Of a stretch of 64,000 nucleotides of DNA, positions 35,801 through 43,998 are shown piece after piece. The stretch is from Candidatus Saccharimonadota bacterium (GTDB taxonomy: Bacteria; Patescibacteriota; Saccharimonadia; Saccharimonadales; Saccharimonadaceae). How positions within the stretch are numbered: the stretch's first letter is position 1; each line of letters starts with the position of its first letter. The stretch is from assembly GCA_905373795.1 (NCBI GenBank), contig CAJPUO010000001.1, positions 245,244 through 309,243 on the forward strand, in the 5' to 3' direction. The translations under genes and the position numbers were made by a program. The notes beneath the pieces were generated by a model that saw nothing but the letters and a program-made list of their open reading frames with translations, had not been told where the DNA came from and made no database searches.

Positions 35801-37505
35801 CCAGGTTGCTAACGATAGCGGTACTCCGGGGAATATTAAGCTGGTGTCGCCTGTGCATGATGGAAATTCTCATAATGTCAACGCCGTGTGGTCTACTCCT
35901 GTAACTATCAGCGCGGCGAGTACCAACTTTAGCGGTAATCTAAACATTACATATAAATTAAGTAAATCTGATTTGACTGCACTGAATAGTGAAATCGCCC
36001 GCGCCAAATCATCGCCAAGCTACATCCAGAATGATGCAGCCGTTAAAGCGGCGCTGGCGGCCGCTGAAGCTGTTGCCGGCAAGCCGTCGCCGTCTCCGAA
36101 TGAAATAAAGACCGCTGTTGAGGGATTGAAACAAGCCTTGGATAACGCCTATAAAAAGGAAGCTGACGCCCAAGCCAAAGCGCAGGCTGCTGTCGATAAA
36201 GCAAAAAACAGCAAATTGCCGGCGGATATTCAGGCGGCAGAAAATCTACTGAGCAAGGTTCAAGACACGGCTAAAAAGAACGAATTGCAGAATGTTTTGA
36301 ACGGTATTAAGCAAGAAATTACTAATGTGCGCACTAGTCTGGTGCAGCTGGTGACTGATGCTAAACAGGTCTCGACCGACGGCATGACAGCAGCTTCGGC
36401 GAATGCCTTGCGAGCTGGAATTACTGCTGCAGAATCGGTAATTGCTGATCACGGCGCTTCTCTGGGTCAATTGACTGCCGCTAAAGACGCATTACAAGCG
36501 GCGCTTGACGGGTTGCGTGCCGACAAAACTAGCTTGCAAAAAGCTATCCACGATGCTGAAAGCGAACCAAGTTATATTAAAGATCAAGGCAGTGTTAAGC
36601 AAGCCTTGCAGGAGGCAAAAGCTGTCGACGCTGCGTCAAATCCGACGCCCGCAGTAGTACGCACTGCTACTAAGAAACTTAATGACGCCGTGGCTGCTGC
36701 TAAGCAGAGTGAAGCTGCTATTCAGTCGGCGGCGTTGGCTGCTATCGTTAAGGCAGAAAGCGATAAAACCGCTCAAGCTAAAAATGATGCCCAAGCCTTG
36801 GTTAATCAAGTAAAAGACCCGCAGAAGAAGGCCGAACTGCAGCGGCGCTTAGATAACGTTGTCGTGCCAGCTTCAGCGAGCAGGGTAGCTGTTGCCCAGC
36901 CAAACGGTAAAAACACTATCATTAATGCAACTGGCGACAAGTGTTATAACATAGCGAGCGCCAGTACCGCCGCGCCGCAGCAGGGAAAGCCAGCGGGCTA
37001 TCAGCTTGGCGAGTCGGTCGCGTTTAAAATTGATTGTGCCAACTATGGTAGTGCTCAGTTTGGCTATTCAACGAAGATAACCTTAGAGCTAACTAAAAAA
37101 TATACAAACACAGCTGGCATAAAAGTAGTCAAATATAGCGGCGCTGGTACAGATGCGGTTGATATAACCAGTAAAGTATCTTTTGGCGTTACAGCGGACG
37201 GACAGCGGACGACGATTAGCTATTCGGTGACCGATGGCGGTTTTGGCGACCAAGATAAAACCGCAAATGGCATAATTGAAGACCCAGTGGCTGTGTACGA
37301 GCGCGGGGGTGCTGCAAATCCAGCGCATAATAATTCAGGACAAACGAGTTTAGGACAGACGGGGAGAGCAGCAACAAAGTCTGACGGCACCCTTTCTGAT
37401 ACTGGCGTGAGTTTTTACGGTTATATCGCGGGCGCTGCAGCTATAGTAATTGTTGGCGGCGGCCTGTACAAACTAAGCAGTACGCGAAAGAAGCGCCGGT
37501 CATAA
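32892..37505 (+). CDS. Large multidomain surface protein (beta-helix, LRR, FIVAR-like repeats, C-terminal anchor)
   Basis: 1537 residues. Signal peptide (about 1-38, ending STRAAS). Right-handed beta-helix/DUF1565-like region (about 55-690) opening APNGNDATGNGSENSPYKTF, with many NN-I-D.N turns and paired cysteines. Internalin-like LRR cap and repeats (about 700-950, from HIPDANLKAKLNALL). FIVAR-like helical repeats (about 1027-1277, SPSYIQNDAAVKAALAAAEA). A beta domain (about 1325-1470). The C-terminus has LSDTG (1501-1505), a transmembrane helix and KKRRS, resembling an LPxTG sorting signal with Ser for Pro. A role in contact with other cells or in glycan binding is inference. Confidence 0.85.
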   Translation: MKIHQRYKRFIPKVVGITAAVIVAFGAILLQIPSTRAASLHKKYQFIDTNYSVPSSNVAWVAPNGNDATGNGSENSPYKTFAKALAVLPSGGTVVAKSGIYREPHFFVSKNNITLQAAPHAEVWLKGSDIVTNWTSDNGVWKTTGNYHNFCHVCTTNSDPGKEGVAAYPEQVFINDEPMQQVATKAEVTPGSNTFYVEDKTPTTLKVPGDNSKGYNIGAQDNITYYIGKNPAASQVEISERTRAFTATGQNFTARGINVAQYASIQAWGFADPVYGKDISGPTAVSLNGNNSLAQNMIITQNSNQGLFFNQAKASANGVKVIDNGGSGAGANKAHDSVFENSELHGNNAAGFITSGCGAYCTMADIKVAHTKNFIFRNNILDNSNSGKVQSAPTNVDNVGTINFWCDEGCIDTKIVNNFFTNSSLAIMYEVSGSAVIASNIIESSGTGIRVSGSEKVKLYNNTISRTYRPVYLFEDQRMNGCNAWNAAGVCTAKENWSASQGLSWNTSGVEMYNNIISSRPLADSNDLEGGAYQRAYSLRVEGAKNEPNGPYVDANSMLKGFDYNAYYRNDTRDVNLSVWDFESVPGKTDTVLKSVAEISSSSKLSGTIDGRDSHSYDTFGTRAANPYFIKEAAANTDYNKSNYNLKPGSSAIGSGKALPNDVALAIDPSGVKVKPGTAVNRGALLNVKMNAAGGTTPAVEVVHIPDANLKAKLNALLAKNSGIARADNQDITKDEMKSLTVISLKADSNTPANKKISDITGLEEAVNASRLSLDNNAVSNLSPIANLAKLQELTFSDNKVTSLASIASLSKLTVLHAAANPIKSFSPVSGLSKLSDVSLSGESLETPLDMANFSASAATIKSFKFYSYNNKITAKNVAALKSMPGLKTLRLSGVPLSAGDVNSIGSMAQLASLEIDGSTVADISPLAGLTNLTKLNLSNQNVSMSITAASAPSPLIGKSGAVVPISDNSQVANDSGTPGNIKLVSPVHDGNSHNVNAVWSTPVTISAASTNFSGNLNITYKLSKSDLTALNSEIARAKSSPSYIQNDAAVKAALAAAEAVAGKPSPSPNEIKTAVEGLKQALDNAYKKEADAQAKAQAAVDKAKNSKLPADIQAAENLLSKVQDTAKKNELQNVLNGIKQEITNVRTSLVQLVTDAKQVSTDGMTAASANALRAGITAAESVIADHGASLGQLTAAKDALQAALDGLRADKTSLQKAIHDAESEPSYIKDQGSVKQALQEAKAVDAASNPTPAVVRTATKKLNDAVAAAKQSEAAIQSAALAAIVKAESDKTAQAKNDAQALVNQVKDPQKKAELQRRLDNVVVPASASRVAVAQPNGKNTIINATGDKCYNIASASTAAPQQGKPAGYQLGESVAFKIDCANYGSAQFGYSTKITLELTKKYTNTAGIKVVKYSGAGTDAVDITSKVSFGVTADGQRTTISYSVTDGGFGDQDKTANGIIEDPVAVYERGGAANPAHNNSGQTSLGQTGRAATKSDGTLSDTGVSFYGYIAGAAAIVIVGGGLYKLSSTRKKRRS

Positions 37506-37573
37506 AGCCGGCGCCGCGGGTATTCTAAAAATAATTATATTATTAACGTTTTTAGGCAATTACAAATCTGAAT

Positions 37574-37649
37574 TGGTGGGGGCGGCTGGGATCGAACCAG
37601 CGACCAATCGGTTATGAGCCGACTGCTCTAACCCCTGAGCTACGCCCCC
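37574..37649 (-). tRNA. tRNA-Ile2 (CAU, for AUA codons)
   Basis: 76-nt cloverleaf with encoded CCA and anticodon CAT, fully paired acceptor stem GGGGGCG/CGCCCCC. The anticodon arm and variable loop (ATTGGTCGCTGGTTC) closely resemble bacterial tRNA-Ile2. Reading AUA needs C34 to be converted to lysidine by TilS, which is encoded at 46985. Confidence 0.85.
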
Positions 37650-37680
37650 GCCAGAGAATATTATAACGCATCAGAGATAA

Positions 37681-39048
37681 TTAGAGAAGTTTTCCGGCAG
37701 CAATTCTTACGGCTTCCGACCAGGAAGTGAAGCAGTGCGGCGTCTCCATGAGCTGTTTGTCAGTTAACTTATAGCGAATTGCCAAAGTCAGTTCAGCAAC
37801 CATGTCGCTGGCATTTGGGGCAACGATGGACGCGCCAATAATAGTGTCTTTTTTATCGGTAATTATTTTTACAAAACCAGTTCGCTGATCGGTAATATTG
37901 CTGCGCGCTGTTAAGGTTAGCGGCGCTATTGATATTCTTAGGTCTTGCCTTTCGCTCGCTTCTTCGCTGACTCCGACTTGGGTAATTTCCGGCTGCGTGA
38001 AGGCGACTAGCAGGCGCGGTTGAATATCGGCTTTCATCGAATTTTTATGCAGCAAATTATGCGCGCAAACGCGGCTTTGCGCTAAAATATCGTGCGTTTG
38101 TATAGTTGTATCGACAACGCTGCCTGCCGCGAAGACGTGCCGAGCCGAGGTTTGCAAATAAGCATTAGTGGATATTCCCTCCGCAGTGTATTTGATGCCA
38201 GCGTTTTCCAGACCCAAATCAGTTGCCGGGCGGCGCTCGCTGGCGATTAATATTTCATCGACGCGTACTGAGCGTTCGGCTCGTCCTTGAACAAAGGTAA
38301 CTCGTTTTTGCAAGCCAGATTTTTGTACGGCGATAACTTCTGTTTGTATCAATATATTTATACCGCGGTTTTCCTTCGCGTCGTCAATAATCAGCCTGCT
38401 CGCCTCATTATCAAAGCCAGCCAAGATGTGTTTGGAAGCCTCAGCCAGGTAAATTTTTGTACCAAGAGTGGAGAATAAATGCGCCAGCTCCCAGGCTTCT
38501 ATTCCTGAACCGATAATAAACAGCGTTTTCGGCGGTCTGGCAAGGGAAAATATGGTTTTTGGCGTGTGGTGCGGCGTGCTTTCTAATCCGGGAATTTCTG
38601 GAACGTGCCATTCTGATCCAGTGGCAACGAGAAACTTGCGGGCCGATAAATGCCGCCGATTGACCGTAATCTCGTTTGGGCTTAAAAAATGCGCGTTGCC
38701 AGCGAAAACGCTAATATCTTGTTTTTCGTAGTAATGGCGGTTTCCGCCCGCCCCGGTGCGTTTGATGGCGATATCTTTCCAGGATAATAAGGAAGGGTAG
38801 TTATAGCCGACAGAGCCGGTTCGTAATCCGAACTTCGCTGCCATCTTAGCGTTATAATATGTGCTGGCCGCGTGGATTAGGGCGCCTGCCGGAACGTCGC
38901 CCCAGTTTGGCGACTCGCCGCCGAACGTCGATTTCTCAACGATAGCGACTTTTTTTCCAGAATTTGCCAGTATACTGGCAGCCGGCGAACCGCCTGCTCC
39001 GCTGCCGATAACGATATAATCATAGTCAAACGTCGGTTTCTGCGCCAT
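37681..39048 (-). CDS. Lipoamide-dehydrogenase-like flavoprotein lacking both redox cysteines
   Basis: 455 residues of the class I pyridine-nucleotide-disulfide oxidoreductase family. FAD-binding IGSGAGGSPAASILA, NAD(P)-binding FIIGSGIEAWELAHLF, second FAD motif HVFAAGSVVDT and the C-terminal dimerisation domain are present. The active-site segment, normally GGxCxNxGCxP, reads GGESPNWGDVP: Cys to Ser and Cys to Asp. Disulfide reduction is therefore not possible by the usual mechanism; a plain NAD(P)H dehydrogenase/oxidase or quinone reductase role is inferred. It precedes a small ATP-cone protein on the other side of 9 bp. Confidence 0.82.
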   Translation of the reverse strand: MAQKPTFDYDYIVIGSGAGGSPAASILANSGKKVAIVEKSTFGGESPNWGDVPAGALIHAASTYYNAKMAAKFGLRTGSVGYNYPSLLSWKDIAIKRTGAGGNRHYYEKQDISVFAGNAHFLSPNEITVNRRHLSARKFLVATGSEWHVPEIPGLESTPHHTPKTIFSLARPPKTLFIIGSGIEAWELAHLFSTLGTKIYLAEASKHILAGFDNEASRLIIDDAKENRGINILIQTEVIAVQKSGLQKRVTFVQGRAERSVRVDEILIASERRPATDLGLENAGIKYTAEGISTNAYLQTSARHVFAAGSVVDTTIQTHDILAQSRVCAHNLLHKNSMKADIQPRLLVAFTQPEITQVGVSEEASERQDLRISIAPLTLTARSNITDQRTGFVKIITDKKDTIIGASIVAPNASDMVAELTLAIRYKLTDKQLMETPHCFTSWSEAVRIAAGKLL

Positions 39049-39056
39049 ACTGCCCC

Positions 39057-39344
39057 CTACAATATATTTTTGTAATTTTCATATAAATATGCCGCGTCCG
39101 GATGCAATCCTTTCAGTACTTGGCAAGCTCGCCGCCTGATGTCGGCAGAAGTGATTTCCGGGCGGGTTTCGCACCAGTTCATAACGCCCAGCGTTACGGT
39201 CTTGGCAATATCTTCAGCCTGTCCTTCGGGGATGCGAACGCTTAAACAGGTAGCAATAATTGAATTATGTATCTTATCCGGGCTGAATTCTTCGGCTGGT
39301 CGTTTGCCTCGCTTTATCACGTCGATTCTCGGCGATTTTACCAC
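39057..39344 (-). CDS. Stand-alone ATP-cone domain protein
   Basis: 95 residues, essentially one ATP-cone: IDVIKRGKRPAEEFSPDKIH, IPEGQAEDIAKTVTLGV and ITSADIRRRACQVLKGLHPDAAYLY. ATP-cones sense ATP/dATP in ribonucleotide reductases and NrdR. The zinc ribbon of NrdR is absent, so this is a free regulatory domain. Its start overlaps the end of the upstream membrane-protein gene; the flavoprotein follows. Partner unknown. Confidence 0.8.
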   Translation of the reverse strand: MVKSPRIDVIKRGKRPAEEFSPDKIHNSIIATCLSVRIPEGQAEDIAKTVTLGVMNWCETRPEITSADIRRRACQVLKGLHPDAAYLYENYKNIL

Positions 39345-40074
39345 AGGCTGCCTCCGTAGCTGGCAACGCCGATGACGCGGTCAACAAACATAAAGCCAGC
39401 CAAGATTAACAAGCTGCCGCCGCTGGCGAATTGTAAGAATCTTTTATGAGATTCACGCCATTGCTGCAGGCTGGCGATGTTGCGACCAGCACCGACCAGC
39501 GCCATCATAACCGCTAACGGTAAAATCGACACCGTGACATATAGTCCAACTCCGGCAATTTGCATCATAAAATCAGGCAGGGTAATAATTGCCAAGCTGG
39601 CGGCAATAACCGGCCCGATAATAAAAATAGTTTCTACGGCTACGCTAGCCATGCCAAGCGCAAAACTTTCTGCGCTGTTTTTTGTCTTTTTCGTGCGTTT
39701 GGTTAAATAGTCGGCGAAACTTCTGGGGATCCACAGTGCTGTACCGCGTCCGCGCCGGTAATAGAATACCCAAATAGCAACTCCCAGAGCGATCATCAAC
39801 CCGCAGCAAATCGCCGCAATGTATTGTTCGGCGGAATCAATATGATTAATAAATAGGGCAAAATAATAAGAAACCGCGCTTAAAATCAGGCAAGTCAGTA
39901 ACAGCACGCCAGCGGTAAATCCGCCCATTCGGCGCAGAACTCTTTTATAAGCAGTTTTTTTACCAATGGCATGACCGCTGAGCAGCGTTAATACGCTAAT
40001 ACTGAGCTGAAAACTAGCGTGAATCAATGCCGCGAAGACGATGATGGCTAGAGACGATATCATTACAGGGGTCA
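39338..40074 (-). CDS. Polytopic membrane protein (CcdA/LysE-like topology)
   Basis: About 245 residues with six or seven hydrophobic helices and a basic cytoplasmic loop (LTKRTKKTKNS). The size and helix pattern recall CcdA/DsbD- or LysE-type transporters, but no diagnostic Cys or Pro motif is seen, so the family is open. The ATG at 40074 (MTPVMISSLAIIV) is preferred over an upstream in-frame ATG because the latter would contain a TATACT box. Probable operon with the ATP-cone protein and the flavoprotein, suggesting a redox-related membrane system. Confidence 0.65.
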
Positions 40075-40217
40075 TGTTTGTATATAAATCCTTCCCCGCC
40101 AGTATAGCATAAGCAGCATAAAAACGAAAGATTTTCATAAAAAGCTATTGCTTTTTTGTCAAATTTGTGATATCATGAAAATAGGTTAAATAAATTAACA
40201 TAAAAAAGGAAAAAACC

Positions 40218-40397
40218 ATGCGGATTAACGACAACGAATTAGTAGAATTTTTAGAAGCAACGAAAAAGAAGGAACTGGAAACCTGGAATCAGGGGCGCAG
40301 CTCGCGGGAACTCAGCGGCTTCGTAGCGCGGCGGCTGGCTGCTTTGGACGGCGTTGAGCTTGACAATTTTGACAGCGATTTGGAAGAGGTATTTTAG
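40218..40397 (+). CDS. Small acidic protein (59 aa)
   Basis: 59 codons, AAAAAAGGA site 9 nt before the ATG. Sequence MRINDNELVEFLEATKKKEL and then a helical, acidic C-terminus (ELDNFDSDLEEVF). Codon use matches the host genes. No family recognised. Confidence 0.5.
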   Translation: MRINDNELVEFLEATKKKELETWNQGRSSRELSGFVARRLAALDGVELDNFDSDLEEVF

Positions 40398-40405
40398 TAG
40401 GCAAT

Positions 40406-40684
40406 TTAGTCAAAAGGACGTTGCGAGGGGGCGGGGACGCCTGGATCGTTCATACTGTGATTTCTTAAGTACATCCTTAGATGATCCTGTACTGCTGGGT
40501 TTGATGAATCGCCCTTGCTTAATTTTCGGGGATCGAACGGATTAAGTGTGCGAATTATTCCTAGTGCAATCCTGCCAAGTCTTGTGCTGCTACCGCCATA
40601 TTCAAGGCCGTATTGAATCTCATGATAAAGACCGCAAGCCCGTAAATATCTTTCATGATCTGATGGTTTTTCCCTGCCTGGCAT
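40406..40684 (-). CDS. Hypothetical protein (92 aa) next to the prophage end
   Basis: Open frame with codon use typical of coding sequence (MPGREKPSDHERYLRACGLY at the N-terminus) and a TATGAT-like box shortly before the ATG. It lies outside the phage repeat, in host DNA immediately downstream of tRNA-Met before integration. No family recognised; could be spurious. Confidence 0.45.
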   Translation of the reverse strand: MPGREKPSDHERYLRACGLYHEIQYGLEYGGSSTRLGRIALGIIRTLNPFDPRKLSKGDSSNPAVQDHLRMYLRNHSMNDPGVPAPSQRPFD

Positions 40685-40708
40685 AAGCCTATTCTATCAT
40701 ACTCATTA

Positions 40709-40815
40709 TCTGAGGCACGAAAAAACCTCTGCGAATCAAATTGTTCACAGAGGTTTTTATAACTAGTCCTGGTAGCACCGGGTGGACCCGAACCACCGAC
40801 CTCAGGCTTATGAGT
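40709..40815. repeat. Left attachment repeat (partial tRNA-Met copy)
   Basis: 107 bp identical to 46702-46808 except one base (40718 C versus T). It spans the terminator stem (ACCTCTG/CAGAGGT), the 3' half of tRNA-Met with CCA and the anticodon CAT, ending just past the anticodon. Beyond 40815 the match to the tRNA decays (GTACGCTCTAGCC versus TGCGCTCTAACC), so this copy is not a functional tRNA. Confidence 0.92.
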
Positions 40816-40882
40816 TGTACGCTCTAGCCGTCAATAATAAAAACACGACGAACAATTTAATTACATTACTATAATATCACAA

Positions 40883-41751
40883 CTAAAGCATAGCAGCGTC
40901 ATAAATCTGTTGTAATTTTGTATTACAATAATGGAGATACTCCCTAGTAGTATTTATGTCTTGGTGTCCCATTAAATCAGCAATATATGGCAAATCAACA
41001 TCTCTTGACAAAAGCGTTGTAGCAAAACTATGACGGAGCGTATGGGGTCTAACGCGATCAAAATCTAACGAATTATTACAAGCGGTTTCAAAAATGAGAC
41101 GCGCGGCGCGCTGCGTAATGCGATGACAGCCCTTTTGATTCGTAATAAAAAGAGCAGGATTGTTATCCATGCGCATAGAAAGATATTCCTGCACTGCCTG
41201 CTCGGCTTTTATGTCAATATAACACGTCCGAGGCTTGGCACTCTTAATCCACGTACTAAACTGACGATTCTTGATTGAGTCACGATTCAAAGCGCAAAGT
41301 TCAGATATACGAATACCAGAGCTAGCAAGCACTCGAGTTATCGCTATATTACGCTTACGATTTATCTCAGCGTAACCGCGCGTACGACGACTAACAACTT
41401 TAACAAAAGATTCAACTTCATCAGGAGTAAGAAATTCAATAAGTTTTTCTCTTTATCTGGGATAATTATATCCTCATAATCAATGACCGATTCGCCTTTA
41501 CGACGCATAAGTTTAAGAACCGACCGAAGACAGGAAAGACGCCAACGAATTGTGTCAGGCTTTTGAAAACTAGCATAATGAGCGCGCCATTGCCGAACAT
41601 CGTGAATCGTAAGCACGGATATTTCAATATCGCCAAAGTAAGCGATAAGATTAGAGGCGGTACTGCGATACGAAGACTCTGTATTAATAGAACCGTTACT
41701 TGGAATGACGACTTCCTCACAGTAAGCTAAAAAAGCTTTTGAAATTTTCAT
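40883..41751 (-). pseudogene. int: Phage tyrosine recombinase (integrase), frameshifted
   Basis: Two adjacent frames encode one integrase. The N-terminal part (41751 down to about 41445) contains the SAM-like core-binding domain. The catalytic part continues in the -1 frame: LIEFLTPDEVESFVK, then ASSGIRISEL (Arg), HTLRHSF (His-x-x-Arg), GHQDINTT and Tyr in TTREYLHY. The break is at a run of five A (41444-41448, coding strand); six would restore a 290-residue protein. It may be a real inactivation, a sequencing error or a -1 slip. It borders the left repeat, as expected for a tRNA-targeting integrase. Confidence 0.85.
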
Positions 41752-41829
41752 AAAAAAAACACTTTCCACCCTCCATATTTAGTTGTATAATTCACACCAG
41801 ATACCTAAAAAAATAAAAAGGAGCAATAA

Positions 41830-42081
41830 ATGAACGGTACTTCAGAGATAACAACACTCTTCGGCAGCATGAGCTTAGTCATCCTAGCCATAATCGGTCT
41901 ATTAGGCTTACTAATACCAATATTCATCGCCGGGATTTATGGCAGTACCCGAAGGATTGAAAAAATGTTAAAACAATATATAGAAGACAAGCCAAAACGA
42001 ATCGCGCAAGAGGTTCACGACGCTACGCGACCATACGAAAGGCACGAAGGATCTATTTATCCTGAAGCAAAAAATGAATAG
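41830..42081 (+). CDS. Small phage membrane protein (83 aa), opposite strand
   Basis: AAGGAG site and TATAAT (about 41787) upstream. One strong transmembrane segment (about 15-38) is followed by a basic/acidic cytoplasmic tail (RRIEKMLKQYIEDKPKRIAQ). It is the only sizeable plus-strand gene in the element and lies between integrase and Rep, so it may be expressed independently of the lytic genes, for example in immunity (inference). No family recognised. Confidence 0.6.
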   Translation: MNGTSEITTLFGSMSLVILAIIGLLGLLIPIFIAGIYGSTRRIEKMLKQYIEDKPKRIAQEVHDATRPYERHEGSIYPEAKNE

Positions 42082-42082
42082 A

Positions 42083-42949
42083 TTAAGGCGGAAGAACTTT
42101 TAACTGCTTAAATATTCCCGGTAGAGATGGTGGTTGCAAAAATCGGCGAACTGGCGGCTTACATGCAATTTCAGGATGTTCGGACTGTTTCGGCTTAAAT
42201 ATTTCATAAATAGCATCAAGACGAGAGTCAATCGAAAACTGATAAATTGAAAGATGATATTCATCTGATTGATACGCTAAATTGCCATCGTGGATGTAGT
42301 GGGCGATTCCAAGCTGTTCAAGCGACTCATAATGCTTTTGAGGTTTCAGAAGATTCTTAGAAGCCCAGTAGCGGCGTTTATTAAACGTCGTTATCATCTC
42401 TTTCGTGATGTATTTAGTTAAGTATGCCGCTGCTTTAGCCTGGTCATCATCGAGCTCCTGCGCATTCGTAAAACCTGAAGTAAAGCCAGTAACATTATAG
42501 ACGCGCTTGCCGTTCTGGATAACATTAGTACGCTTAAGATCAGCCGCGTAGCCGCGAATAAGCGCGTGAAAATGAATAGCTTTATCCTTATGGAACTCTG
42601 GAACAATGACATAACCAAAATCCGGCGAATGTTTCTTTTGGCGATTCAGCCAATACTTCATAATATTCGATGTTTCTTCAATTGAGTAACGATCAACTTT
42701 CTTAGGGTTAAACGTAAATGTGACAAAATAGCTAAATTTATTTGCTAAAGCATAATCAAAAATAGCCATGCGAGTACGCCGCAGCGATTCTTCAATTGCT
42801 TTTTCTGATGGATCTAACGAATTACGTTTTGGCTTATGACCCGGCCGAGGTTTCGGAATCATAAGCGGATGATTAAAAATAGTGACTTTATACATAGTAG
42901 GATATTCCTTAACAACATGTTCAATAACAGTTAATGGTTGCTGATTCAC
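42083..42949 (-). CDS. HUH-type rolling-circle replication initiator
   Basis: 288 residues. The three motifs of HUH endonucleases are visible: motif I FVTFTF (75-80), metal-binding HFH (H126-H128, IHFHALI) and motif III with Y176/Y180 (AYLTKYITKE). It should nick the double-strand origin and start single-strand synthesis of the phage genome, like gpII of Ff phages or Rep of ssDNA phages. GTG start with AAGGT nearby. The upstream 134 bp are GC-rich hairpins suited to be the origin. Confidence 0.88.
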   Translation of the reverse strand: MNQQPLTVIEHVVKEYPTMYKVTIFNHPLMIPKPRPGHKPKRNSLDPSEKAIEESLRRTRMAIFDYALANKFSYFVTFTFNPKKVDRYSIEETSNIMKYWLNRQKKHSPDFGYVIVPEFHKDKAIHFHALIRGYAADLKRTNVIQNGKRVYNVTGFTSGFTNAQELDDDQAKAAAYLTKYITKEMITTFNKRRYWASKNLLKPQKHYESLEQLGIAHYIHDGNLAYQSDEYHLSIYQFSIDSRLDAIYEIFKPKQSEHPEIACKPPVRRFLQPPSLPGIFKQLKVLPP

Positions 42950-43018
42950 GGTTACCTTATCCCCACTATTTTAGTGTTGTATCTGTTTAGCGCTTGTTAA
43001 GTGTTGGGGTATCAAGTA

Positions 43019-43076
43019 GGCCAGGCTGCGCCTGGCCGGGGCGGCCGGCGTGCAGCGCACGCGCCGGCCTTGCCCC
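43019..43076. other. GC-rich hairpin cluster, candidate phage origin or packaging signal
   Basis: Two stable stems in an otherwise AT-rich element. The first is GGCCAGGC/GCCTGGCC with a 3-nt loop (43019-43037). The second is an outer GGGGC/GCCCC with inner GGCCGGCG/CGCCGGCC (43038-43076). They sit between Rep and the Zot gene, the place where Ff phages carry their intergenic origin and packaging hairpins. Confidence 0.6.
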
Positions 43077-43083
43077 CTCGGCT

Positions 43084-43998
43084 TTAGCGGAATTTCATTT
43101 TTTTCTCCATTTTATGCTGAAATTTGGCATGGCGTTTCGACATGTACGGATTCTCTTCGAGCGGAATAAATGACGACCAAATCTTCTGGAAGGTGTCATA
43201 TGCCTCACGATCTTTAACTGTGTGCCAAAATATACCAGTTTTCTTTATGCGGCCGATCAAACTGCCGTCTCGAGCTTGTTCAATCTCCATGCCATCGTAC
43301 GCACGCAGCGTTGTAACGCAGCCAAAGAGAGTGTTGCAAATTATAATATTATCGCATTGTTCTCGCAGAGCCTTAGCAACACGCATAAATAGCTGCGACG
43401 TGCCAAGAATAAGCTTTCGCTGCTTCCGTTGCTGGGAAATCTCAGCAAAAATAGTAATTGGCGTATCCTTTGATTCAAGGGAATTAAAGTAAGCATGGAT
43501 CTCGTCGATTAAATAGATGACACCATGAAAGCCGTTGTTAACCTGGGTTAATACCGCGTGTAATTCATCGACTTCAGAGAAATGAACATAATCGCGTTCT
43601 GAATCAAAACGATCAGTTCGGGCGTCAATATCAGAGATTCGCTCAGTCCTGCCAGTGAGGGGGTCGGTGACGGTGGCGCTGGCGTATTCCTCCGACAGAG
43701 AGGCAGCCTGTCTTGCCTGGTTCGGTCCAGTATAGCACATCCGGACGTAGCCGGCTGTGCTGATGGCCCTATAACCAGGCAAGGACAGATTCGTGACTAA
43801 AATAGCCTTCGGGTATCGCTCCTTTAAGCGAAGAGCGGCGCGTACAGCAGAGATAGTCTTGCCAGAACCCTGGCGACCGCAATAAATTTGCGTGCCGAAG
43901 TACGGGAAGAAATCTGGGTCTTTTGCGGCTCGCCGATCCGCGAGAAAAGCGGAAATATGCGGCATAAGCTCTTTTTTGATGAATGAAGAATATGACAT
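43084..43998 (-). CDS. Zot/pI-like filamentous phage assembly ATPase
   Basis: 304 residues. Walker A GRQGSGKT (41-48), Walker B VIYLIDEIHAYF (D165-E166) and the following EISQQRKQRKLILGTSQ match Zonula-occludens-toxin/pI proteins that drive virion extrusion across the membrane. The usual C-terminal transmembrane and periplasmic part of Ff pI is short or missing here, in line with a host lacking an outer membrane. The start overlaps the preceding gene's stop (TGATG). Confidence 0.9.
   Translation of the reverse strand: MSYSSFIKKELMPHISAFLADRRAAKDPDFFPYFGTQIYCGRQGSGKTISAVRAALRLKERYPKAILVTNLSLPGYRAISTAGYVRMCYTGPNQARQAASLSEEYASATVTDPLTGRTERISDIDARTDRFDSERDYVHFSEVDELHAVLTQVNNGFHGVIYLIDEIHAYFNSLESKDTPITIFAEISQQRKQRKLILGTSQLFMRVAKALREQCDNIIICNTLFGCVTTLRAYDGMEIEQARDGSLIGRIKKTGIFWHTVKDREAYDTFQKIWSSFIPLEENPYMSKRHAKFQHKMEKKMKFR

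Noticed and set aside
40770..40830. Possible second tRNA-Met gene at the left end
   Set aside because: Only the 3' half is intact; the 5' half is missing or mutated and cannot form D and acceptor stems.
41444..41448. Canonical programmed -1 frameshift signal in the integrase
   Set aside because: The site reads G-AAA-AAC rather than a standard X-XXY-YYZ heptamer and no clear downstream pseudoknot was seen; an indel is the simpler explanation.
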